Of a stretch of 11,935 bases of DNA, positions 6,077 to 11,935 are shown piece by piece (the first letter of the stretch is position 1; the number at the start of each line of letters is the position of its first letter). The stretch is from JAHJFW01 sp038065635 (GTDB lineage: Bacteria; Patescibacteriota; Patescibacteriia; 2-12-FULL-60-25). Where the stretch lies: NCBI GenBank assembly GCA_038065635.1, contig JBBTQP010000072.1:1-11935 (forward strand). The letters run 5' to 3'. The position numbers and the translations under genes are program-made. Under the pieces are notes generated by a model. It was not told where the DNA came from, did no database searches, and saw only the letters and a program-made list of their open reading frames with translations.

Positions 6077-6976
6077 ATGGGCTTTCAGCTCACTTACGAT
6101 ATCGTGGAGGCATGCAACGCGATCAAGGATGCTGCCATCAGGGCGGCGAAGGCACGCAGGGCGGAAGAGATCGCGCGCGACGTGAAGCTCTTCGACGGAA
6201 CGATGGCGACCATGAAGGGGTGGCTCCATCCCGCGGAGACGGTGATCGACAACGACAGCGACAATGAGCTATTCACCCTGTGGAAGGCGGTCAACACCGG
6301 TAACCAGAATGTCGTTCGCTGCGACGCCGACCCCATGATCTTCGAGCGCGGCACGACAACGTACTTCACGGCGCGCGACACATGGGAAGCCTTCGTCCCC
6401 ATCCGCAATCTCATCATGGAAAGCGGTGCCAGCGAAGAGGAGTTCTACCACGTCGGGCCAGTCCTCTTCCCATGGACCTTCGGCGTGCTAACGCTCCTTC
6501 GTCGCTACGACACTGACATGGCGCCGCACATCTTGGTGGGCATCCGCTCCAAGCAGCTCGCCGGTCGGCACGTGGGCACCGTGAGCTTCCCCGGAGGACT
6601 CGTTCACCCGAAAGAGAGCATCGAACACGCCGCACGCAGGCAGATGCGCGAGGAGTGCGGCATCGAGATCGAGACGATGGAGAACGGTTTCGCCATCGGG
6701 CTTCACCCGAACGCACCGAGCACCACGTTCATGTGCGTGGCAAATACCACCTCGCACGAGGTGTCCGACTCGTTCGAGTGGAAGGGCGGACAGGCAGTGT
6801 GGGCCAGCGAGGAATCCGTCATTCAGGCGCTCGATGGCAACAACAGCGCCATGGTGGGCGCCTTCCGAAAGGTCGGTCTGGACGTCAATGAAGGCGTCGC
6901 GATCGCGCCGGACGCGGCCGAACCGGCCCGCCTCCTTCTCAACCACATCTACCCCGCTCCGGCCTGCCCTCTGTAG
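6077..6976 (+). CDS. Nudix-box protein with unrecognised N-terminal region (paralogue 2)
   Basis: The product (299 residues) aligns with paralogue 1 over almost its full length with few gaps; by eye close to half the residues match in the C-terminal half. The Nudix box is FPGGLVHPKE (171-180), then R188-Q-M-R-E192-E193-C-G195-I. As in paralogue 1 the first Glu of REUXEE is missing, here Gln189, while the later EE pair is present. Shared N-terminal landmarks are MKGWL (46-50), ELFTLWK (64-70), AFVPIRN (105-111) and VGPVLFPWTFGVLT (126-139); this region belongs to no family I recognise. Base composition stands out: 42 of 60 bases are G or C at 6541-6600, against 29 of 60 at 5041-5100 in paralogue 1, suggesting a more recent arrival. 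Single gene with its own Shine-Dalgarno and terminator; substrate unknown. Confidence 0.8.
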   Translation: MGFQLTYDIVEACNAIKDAAIRAAKARRAEEIARDVKLFDGTMATMKGWLHPAETVIDNDSDNELFTLWKAVNTGNQNVVRCDADPMIFERGTTTYFTARDTWEAFVPIRNLIMESGASEEEFYHVGPVLFPWTFGVLTLLRRYDTDMAPHILVGIRSKQLAGRHVGTVSFPGGLVHPKESIEHAARRQMREECGIEIETMENGFAIGLHPNAPSTTFMCVANTTSHEVSDSFEWKGGQAVWASEESVIQALDGNNSAMVGAFRKVGLDVNEGVAIAPDAAEPARLLLNHIYPAPACPL

Positions 6977-6998
6977 GCCGCCTCGTGCGGCGGTAGCC

Positions 6999-7027
6999 AG
7001 CTCCGATCCCCAGGATCGGAGCTTTTT
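6999..7027 (+). terminator. Intrinsic terminator of the second Nudix-box gene
   Basis: A perfect 11-bp stem, AGCTCCGATCC (6999-7009) with GGATCGGAGCT (7013-7023), has a 3-nt loop and is followed by TTTT. It is preceded by a smaller GCCGC/GCGGC hairpin just after the stop codon. Confidence 0.9.
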
Positions 7028-7046
7028 ATAAAAAATAGTATTTTTC

Positions 7047-7148
7047 TGTCATTGCGTAGCCAATATACTAAAAGGCGTGGCAATCAAATAGGAAGTAAGT
7101 ATTACTCCTAATAGATTGCCGCGTCGCACAAGCCTCCTCGCAATGACG
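7047..7148. repeat. Dispersed palindromic repeat, family A (copy 2)
   Basis: The outer arms TGTCATTGCG (7047-7056) and CGCAATGACG (7139-7148), and the inner arms CGTGGCAATC (7076-7085) and GATTGCCGCG (7114-7123), repeat the design of the left-edge element at 17-115. The arms are conserved but the centre differs. It fills the space between two convergent genes. Confidence 0.8.
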
Positions 7149-7177
7149 TAATCCCGTGAGGTTACTCCCCGCATTTA

Positions 7178-7657
7178 TTACCTCGGCAAGATTAAATACG
7201 CGCCGTTTTTTATTCCCAGTTCGTTTGCTTTTCCTGTCTCCAACTCCAAAACCTTATCCGCCATGTGCGTCGGTATGTGAGTCGCCGGAGATTTTCCTTC
7301 ACCTGGAGGTTGAAGCGTCGCAACGTCAACCACAACGCCGCCATCAAGCCAGATGATGTCTATTGGAAACTTCATTTCTTTCATCCAAAACGGATAAAGT
7401 CCGCGCGCTCCGAAAACAAACAACATCCCATCAAACGGCTCGAGCGCGTCGCGATCGGACAGACCTTGTCGGCGAGATGCGGTCGTATCAGCAACTTCAA
7501 GTTTGTACGAGGAAAGATCGATAACTGCCGTGCCGCGCTTCGGCGCCATTGTCGCTCGTGCGAACAACAATACGAATAAAAGCGCGACCGCAAGAATTAT
7601 CCCTGCGATTATCCGAGCGCGATGAAAAGCGACTTTATGGCTGGGATTTTTATTCAT
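7178..7657 (-). CDS. DUF192 (COG1430) protein with N-terminal membrane anchor
   Basis: The product is 159 residues. A single hydrophobic helix (IIAGIILAVALLFVLLFA, about residues 16-33) should anchor it in the membrane with the rest outside. The remainder is a DUF192 domain: LEVADTTASRRQGLSDRD, then GMLFVFGARGLYPFWMKEMKFPIDIIWLD, the hallmark of the family. The biochemical role of DUF192 is not established. The ATG at 7657 is chosen because GAGGGGAG ends 5 nt upstream; GTG 7663, overlapping the transferase stop by 4 bp, is the alternative. It is the last gene of the Clp-transferase operon, so it is probably co-expressed with them. Confidence 0.85.
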   Translation of the reverse strand: MNKNPSHKVAFHRARIIAGIILAVALLFVLLFARATMAPKRGTAVIDLSSYKLEVADTTASRRQGLSDRDALEPFDGMLFVFGARGLYPFWMKEMKFPIDIIWLDGGVVVDVATLQPPGEGKSPATHIPTHMADKVLELETGKANELGIKNGAYLILPR

Positions 7658-7659
7658 AA

Positions 7660-8754
7660 TCACTCCCCTCGTTGCGGACCGATTTTTCTAACAAGCCATG
7701 AACATAGTCCTGTCAAGGCGATGAGCGCTCCGACTAAAAAGATTTTTCCCTTCGTTTGAAGTGAGAGTGCCGCGAGTCCGGCAATAAATGACGCTGACCA
7801 AAGCAGATAAACCGCCGTCTTATGCGACGCTCCAGCGTTCAACAATCTGAAATGCAAATGAGAGGCATCACCTTTGAGCGGAGATTGGCCTTTTCTGATT
7901 CTGCCAATCGCTACGAAAACCGCATCCGCAATCGGAATCGCAAGTACCGCAAGTGCGATCGCGATTTTCGCGCTTGAAACGATAGCGAGAACTCCGAGAG
8001 AAAATCCGGCTACAGTACTCCCCGCTTCTCCAAGAAACTGTTTCGCCGGATGAGCGTTGCGCGGAAGAAATCCCAGAAAAGATCCGCCGACAGTTGCCGC
8101 CAACGCCGCAACTCCTGGCTGAAAATATGCGGCTGAGAGCGTGAGAGCGCCTACCATGGAAGATCCTATTACCGCGATACCAGCGACAAGGCCGTCCAAT
8201 CCATCAAGAAGTTTCGTAGAATAAGTGGCGAACAAAAGCCAGAGTAAAGTAATTAAATCTGCGGGGAAGGAAAGTAGTGAGTAGTGAGTAGCGAGTAGCG
8301 AGTATTTGTACTGCCACCAGACGAGGGAGAAGCCGGAGGGTTCGGTGAGACTTGTTACTTGGATTATTCCGGTTCCGGATGCGATCACTACGAGTGATGC
8401 GAGAATTGGAAATACGAGTTGGCGAAGCGGTGGCTGTGGTCGAATATCATCCAACACTCCGCCTACGCAAAGTATGATGAGAGCTATAACGAAGCCGATG
8501 ATTTGCCGATACGAAACGTTTGGCAATAATCCGAGCGACGAAATTATCGCGATACTGAGTATCATCGTCACGATTATCCCCGTGCCGCCGAGGAGAGGGA
8601 CGGGAAAGCGATGAATTTTTCTTCCGCCTGTCGGCTGATCCACAGCGCCGTATCGAGTTGCGAATTTTGATGAGACGCTAGATGCCGCGTAAGAAAAAAC
8701 CGCCGCGAGGATTGCGATCGCGGCTACGTAAAAATAAACGGCTTCATGCGACAT
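7660..8754 (-). CDS. Polyprenyl-phosphate sugar-1-phosphate transferase (WecA/TagO/MraY family)
   Basis: The product (364 residues, about ten membrane helices) should transfer a sugar-1-phosphate from a UDP-sugar to undecaprenyl phosphate, starting an envelope glycan. Family motifs are KIHRFPVPLLGG (46-57), the metal-binding VLDDIRP (100-106), LLDGLDGLVAG (182-192), FLGEAGS (240-246) and the cytoplasmic SPLKGDASHLHFRLL (291-305). Two positions are unusual: Lys181 where Asn commonly precedes DGxDG, and Glu243 where the family usually has Asp. Residues 150-163 (KYSLLATHYSLLSF) are encoded by a tandem heptamer array, so this loop looks like a repeat insertion. The start overlaps the Clp stop by 11 bp and has GAGG 9 nt upstream. 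WecA/TagO-like is more likely than MraY, since the gene is not with murein genes. Confidence 0.85.
   Translation of the reverse strand: MSHEAVYFYVAAIAILAAVFSYAASSVSSKFATRYGAVDQPTGGRKIHRFPVPLLGGTGIIVTMILSIAIISSLGLLPNVSYRQIIGFVIALIILCVGGVLDDIRPQPPLRQLVFPILASLVVIASGTGIIQVTSLTEPSGFSLVWWQYKYSLLATHYSLLSFPADLITLLWLLFATYSTKLLDGLDGLVAGIAVIGSSMVGALTLSAAYFQPGVAALAATVGGSFLGFLPRNAHPAKQFLGEAGSTVAGFSLGVLAIVSSAKIAIALAVLAIPIADAVFVAIGRIRKGQSPLKGDASHLHFRLLNAGASHKTAVYLLWSASFIAGLAALSLQTKGKIFLVGALIALTGLCSWLVRKIGPQRGE
8273..8304. repeat. Heptamer tandem array inside the transferase gene
   Basis: Read on the minus strand the units are TACTCGC, TACTCGC, TACTCAC, TACTCAC and then TACT. This is the array seen at 2980-3007, now in coding sequence and in frame. 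It encodes residues 151-161 or so of the transferase. Confidence 0.85.
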
Positions 8755-11464
8755 GATGTTCGACCTCTAATTTTCCGTCGGCTTTGAGAATCACACGATC
8801 TCCGCGATTGACTTCCTTTTTCAGCAATAAATCCGCCAACGCGTTCTCTACAGTATCCTGAATCACGCGACGAAGAGGTCTTGCTCCGAATATAGGATCA
8901 AATCCCTGTTCCGCCAACCGCTCGACAGCCGCGTCCTCCGCCACGAACACGATGGATTTCGCTTCAAGCTGTTTCGCGATTGAGTTGATTTGAAGCCAGG
9001 CGATTTGCGACACGTGATCTTTCGTGAGCGGGGTGAATACGATTATGCCGTCAAACCGATTGATAAACTCCGGACGAAAAACTCCTTTTAACTCGCGTTC
9101 GATTAGAGCGGTCTTTATGACTGAAGTCGGCGTATTCTTCGAAATCTCCGCTTGGATGTACGGCGTTCCAGCGTTCGACGTCATTATCAACATCGCGTTA
9201 GTAAAATCCACTGTTCGCCCGACGCCGTCAGTAAGACGTCCGTCATCCATTACTTGAAGAAAAAGATTTAGTATGTCAGGATGTGCTTTTTCAATTTCAT
9301 CTAGCAATATCAAAGAGAACGGATCGTGCCTGATAGCTTCGGTCAAAAGTCCACCACGTTCATCGCCAGCCGCACCAATCATGCGAGCGATGGACGATGC
9401 GTCCTGATATTCTGACATGTCGAGTCGCACGATATTTTTTTCGTCTCCGAAATATGTCGACCCAAGCGCTTTTGCGAGTTCGGTTTTTCCAACGCCGGTC
9501 GGTCCAAGAAACAAAAAGTTCGCGATCGGCCGTTTGCCCTCGCGCAATTCCGCACGAGCGCGGCGCAATGCTTGAGATACTGCCGTCACCGCCTCGTCCT
9601 GACCGATAACACGATCGTGCAGCACGCGTTCGAGCGACAATAATTTTTCCGTTTCCGCGGCTCCTACCTGTTCGACCGGAATTCGTGTTTTTTCTTGAAC
9701 CACTTGCGCGACGTCATCCGCCGTGACGAACTTAAGTTCGCCTCGTGTCTTGCGAGCGAGAACGGCGGCTTCTCGTATTATGTTGAGAGCATTTTGCGGA
9801 GAAGCTATATCGTGCACATATCGAAGCGCAAGCGACACCGCTTTTTCCAAAGCCGCGAAAGAAAAATAAACGCGTTGGAGATATTCGATCTGTCCGCTTT
9901 TTGCCATAAGAACGCGAAGCGCGTCATCTGATTCGAGTGGCGGTACGTCAACTTTTATCAACTTTGATCCAAGCGAACGGCGTTCGATAAAACTCGTCCA
10001 CGAGCTCGGTGTGGTCGTTGCGATCGTGATGAAATAACCTTTATCCAACTCGCTTGCGAACATTTCCGCAAGATCCATCGGACCTCCCGAACCCATGCCA
10101 GTAAGTGCCTCAATTCCATCAGCGACCAAGATGATATTTCCAGAAATCCCAATCTCCTGCAGCATTGAAAACAAACGCTCTGACGCAAGCGACGGCTCTC
10201 CTGCGGCGATTAGTTGCGCGAGATTCATGGAAACAAGACGGCGATCGAACAATTCCGGCGGCACGTCTTCTTCCACCATTCTTCTTGCCAATTCATCGAC
10301 AATCGCGCTTTTTCCGACTCCGGTTTCTCCGACAAGCGCAACGGATCGGTTGCCGCTCTCTATCGCCTGAAGTAGCTGATTAAACTCGACGCTCCGTCCA
10401 ACCAAAGGAGAAAGTCGCCCTGCCTGCGCCGCGCGTGTGAGATCCTCGCTGTATCTGTCCAGCAAAGGAGTTTGAAGCGCGGTCATGGCGCGATTCATTC
10501 CGCTCGTGGGTTTAAGCGCGGCGAGTGAAACGAATCTTCGATGATCCTCGCGAAGCCGTTCCTGCAACTGGATCCATTCAGCGACCCGTTCTACGTGTTT
10601 CGGCGAAAATCCAAGACGATCAAAAAAATCCTGCAACTTCGGACTGTCTTTTAGAGATTGGATCAAAAGCTCCATCGGCCCGACGAATTGGCGTTTTAAT
10701 ACTCGCGCGTTGAAATAAGCGAGCGTGAGTGATCGTTTCAACTCACGAGAGAGAGATATGGGAGGATTCCCGCTTGGAACTTCGGACACGAGAAAAGTTG
10801 CGAGCGGTTTTTTTATAACATCAAAGTCCATCCCAAGCCGCGCTCGAAACACCCCGCCGTCCGCGCTCGTGAGTGCGGCCGCAAAAAGAATCTCGGGAGT
10901 AATTTCGATTCGCCGCATGTCGCGCGAGATTTGGAATGCTGTTTCCAGAATATCAGTCGCGGCTTTTGAAAAATACGGAGCGACGTCAAACCGATGATTC
11001 GCGCGAGTGGATGCGGTCTTTTCCTGCGCTATCAGATCTTCTTTTGATTTATTCCAGTTCGGGAGCGATTTTTCCTCGTGAGAATATTCGATCAGACGAA
11101 AAAAGAAAAAACAACCCAGCAAAAGATCGAACCAAAAAATCGTGAGAGTCCAATCTCCTCCAATCCAAAACGCGGACTGCTTCATCACCTGGATGGATCC
11201 GAACGTGATAATTCGCCAAGCTAACGGCAATAATCCCGCAAGAAAAGCCGCGAACAAAACCACGTGCAATGTCTGCGTTGCTATTCGACGAAATTTTCTG
11301 AAATTAATCGTGAATTCGTTAATCGGATCGCTCCAGACCAAAAAACCGTCAGGCGACGCCACGCCGATTCCCGCTCCTCCGCATAATTCGCAATGCTGTG
11401 ATGCGCGAGGATCTCCTCCGCACGCGGAGCAGACGATGGCGATAGGTGAAATGGTCTCGTTCAT
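8744..11464 (-). CDS. Membrane-tethered Clp-type AAA+ ATPase with degenerate ring 1 and missing pore-loop aromatics
   Basis: The product is 906 residues. In order: a C4 zinc ribbon (C12, C15, C25, C28), two membrane helices (about 65-88 and 104-124), a Clp N-terminal repeat domain (about 166-300), and two AAA+ rings. Ring 1 has Walker A GETGVGKS (379-386), but its Walker B is ILVAD-Gly450 instead of DE, its KYRG pore loop is replaced by GEPSL (422-426), and SK stands at the usual RR finger (500-501). Ring 2 keeps Walker A GPTGVGKT (654-661), Walker B LLDE (720-723), FRPEFINR and GARPLRR, but IGAAGDERGG (696-705) lacks the GYVG pore loop. No long ClpB middle domain and no [LI]GF ClpP-docking tripeptide is visible. 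So it is ClpA/ClpC-like in layout, but a ClpP partnership or classic threading is doubtful. It starts 3 nt after the upstream gene's stop. Confidence 0.9.
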   Translation of the reverse strand: MNETISPIAIVCSACGGDPRASQHCELCGGAGIGVASPDGFLVWSDPINEFTINFRKFRRIATQTLHVVLFAAFLAGLLPLAWRIITFGSIQVMKQSAFWIGGDWTLTIFWFDLLLGCFFFFRLIEYSHEEKSLPNWNKSKEDLIAQEKTASTRANHRFDVAPYFSKAATDILETAFQISRDMRRIEITPEILFAAALTSADGGVFRARLGMDFDVIKKPLATFLVSEVPSGNPPISLSRELKRSLTLAYFNARVLKRQFVGPMELLIQSLKDSPKLQDFFDRLGFSPKHVERVAEWIQLQERLREDHRRFVSLAALKPTSGMNRAMTALQTPLLDRYSEDLTRAAQAGRLSPLVGRSVEFNQLLQAIESGNRSVALVGETGVGKSAIVDELARRMVEEDVPPELFDRRLVSMNLAQLIAAGEPSLASERLFSMLQEIGISGNIILVADGIEALTGMGSGGPMDLAEMFASELDKGYFITIATTTPSSWTSFIERRSLGSKLIKVDVPPLESDDALRVLMAKSGQIEYLQRVYFSFAALEKAVSLALRYVHDIASPQNALNIIREAAVLARKTRGELKFVTADDVAQVVQEKTRIPVEQVGAAETEKLLSLERVLHDRVIGQDEAVTAVSQALRRARAELREGKRPIANFLFLGPTGVGKTELAKALGSTYFGDEKNIVRLDMSEYQDASSIARMIGAAGDERGGLLTEAIRHDPFSLILLDEIEKAHPDILNLFLQVMDDGRLTDGVGRTVDFTNAMLIMTSNAGTPYIQAEISKNTPTSVIKTALIERELKGVFRPEFINRFDGIIVFTPLTKDHVSQIAWLQINSIAKQLEAKSIVFVAEDAAVERLAEQGFDPIFGARPLRRVIQDTVENALADLLLKKEVNRGDRVILKADGKLEVEHHVA

Positions 11465-11467
11465 AAA

Positions 11468-11842
11468 TCAAGCACCGACTGCCGCGATATTTACAATTGC
11501 CAAGAAAACGCTGCCGATCGGAAGAAGTACGTACACGATAATGCCCAGCGCATACACAGCGGCTTCAACTATTAACGCGAACACTCGAGCGACGAGAACC
11601 ACGAACCTCATCAAAACGCTTATCAACCTTCCTGTGATATCGTGCTGGCCGTACATGGGAACGAAAAAATTTCTTATCCAAACGGACAATCCAAAACCTT
11701 GCGCGCGATATTGCAATGATCTATAAAAACTTAAAACGATGCGTTTAAGCCCTGCGCCATACCACCAAAAAGGAAATCGGATGACGCTGCCGAAAAGGTC
11801 AAGAAAAAAATATCGCGCTACCTGCGATGAGTGGGCAGACAT
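11468..11842 (-). CDS. Small conserved membrane protein paired with the Clp ATPase
   Basis: The product is 124 residues. An amphipathic, aromatic- and arginine-rich N-terminal half (FPFWWYGAGLKR, residues 23-34) leads to the motif FVPMYGQHDITGR (60-72), followed by two membrane helices (about 76-96 and 97-118). I recall similar proteins with FVPMYGQ in Parcubacteria genomes, though they have no assigned function. Start at ATG 11842 is chosen because a TGCTATAAT box ends 6 nt upstream; the longer reading from 11872 would begin upstream of that box. It is the first gene of the operon and is only 3 nt from the Clp start codon, so a physical partnership with the Clp ATPase at the membrane is a reasonable inference. 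Confidence 0.8.
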   Translation of the reverse strand: MSAHSSQVARYFFLDLFGSVIRFPFWWYGAGLKRIVLSFYRSLQYRAQGFGLSVWIRNFFVPMYGQHDITGRLISVLMRFVVLVARVFALIVEAAVYALGIIVYVLLPIGSVFLAIVNIAAVGA

Positions 11843-11848
11843 AGCACG

Positions 11849-11857
11849 ATTATAGCA
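11849..11857 (-). promoter_or_regulatory. Extended -10 promoter of the Clp operon, leaderless type
   Basis: On the minus strand TGCTATAAT, a perfect extended -10, is followed by 6 nt and ATG. The expected start site is the start codon itself. No good -35 is seen at 17 nt; TTGAGG lies farther off (22 nt). The design is the same as at the permease gene. Confidence 0.75.
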
Positions 11858-11935
11858 TAAAAAAACACACAATCCCCCTCAACGTTATAACCCATAAATA
11901 ATGTTACCGAGATCCGACTGGATATCCCATAATTC

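Noticed and set aside
4429..6976. Naming either Nudix-box gene mutT or nudC
   Set aside because: The proteins are about 300 residues with an unknown N-terminal region and an altered catalytic box; no zinc ribbon of NudC is present.
8744..11464. Naming the ATPase clpB or clpC
   Set aside because: The ClpB middle domain is absent, no [LI]GF ClpP-docking tripeptide is seen, and the N-terminal zinc ribbon with membrane helices is foreign to both.
11142..11726. Plus-strand open frame of 194 codons opposite the 124-aa protein and Clp start
   Set aside because: It crosses two genes with strong evidence on the other strand and has no family features.

Overview
The window looks like part of a Candidate Phyla Radiation (Patescibacteria, probably Parcubacteria/Paceibacteria-like) genome recovered from a metagenome. 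The reasons are inferential. There is a Clp-type AAA+ ATPase tethered to the membrane by an N-terminal zinc ribbon and two hydrophobic helices, preceded by a small membrane protein carrying the string FVPMYGQ. Genes are short and tightly packed, promoters look leaderless, and palindromic repeats are common. A run of exactly 100 N inside galU marks a scaffold join.

Layout. At the left edge lies a palindromic repeat (1-115), then an amino-acid permease on the minus strand (126-1268). Next is a plus-strand replication/repair group: dnaB (1401-2861), a repeat-rich spacer (2889-3007), then ybaB and recR overlapping by 4 bp (3020-3924). rplU (4017-4325, minus) converges on recR and shares a bidirectional terminator with it. 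A 14-bp dyad made of two back-to-back TTGACA boxes separates rplU from a divergent gene for a Nudix-box protein (4429-5319). galU follows (5397-5894, broken by the gap). A palindromic repeat and a second Nudix-box paralogue (6077-6976) come next, and then a copy of the left-edge repeat family. The right 4.7 kb is one minus-strand operon read from 11842 leftwards: a 124-aa membrane protein, the membrane-tethered Clp ATPase, a WecA/TagO/MraY-like sugar-1-phosphate transferase, and a DUF192 protein with an N-terminal membrane anchor.

How the genes fit together. dnaB, ybaB, recR and rplU are housekeeping genes. galU makes UDP-glucose and the transferase would start a lipid-linked glycan, so both point to envelope polysaccharide. 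The right-hand operon pairs that transferase with a membrane AAA+ machine. By eye, this ATPase lacks the aromatic pore-loop residues in both rings and the Walker B glutamate and arginine fingers of ring 1. The two Nudix-box proteins share an unrecognised N-terminal region of about 135 residues, and both lack the first glutamate of the REUXEE core. Both are stand-alone transcription units with a strong Shine-Dalgarno and a strong terminator, whereas the permease, rplU and Clp operon appear to use leaderless or near-leaderless starts. These two gene sets are the best candidates for something not yet described.
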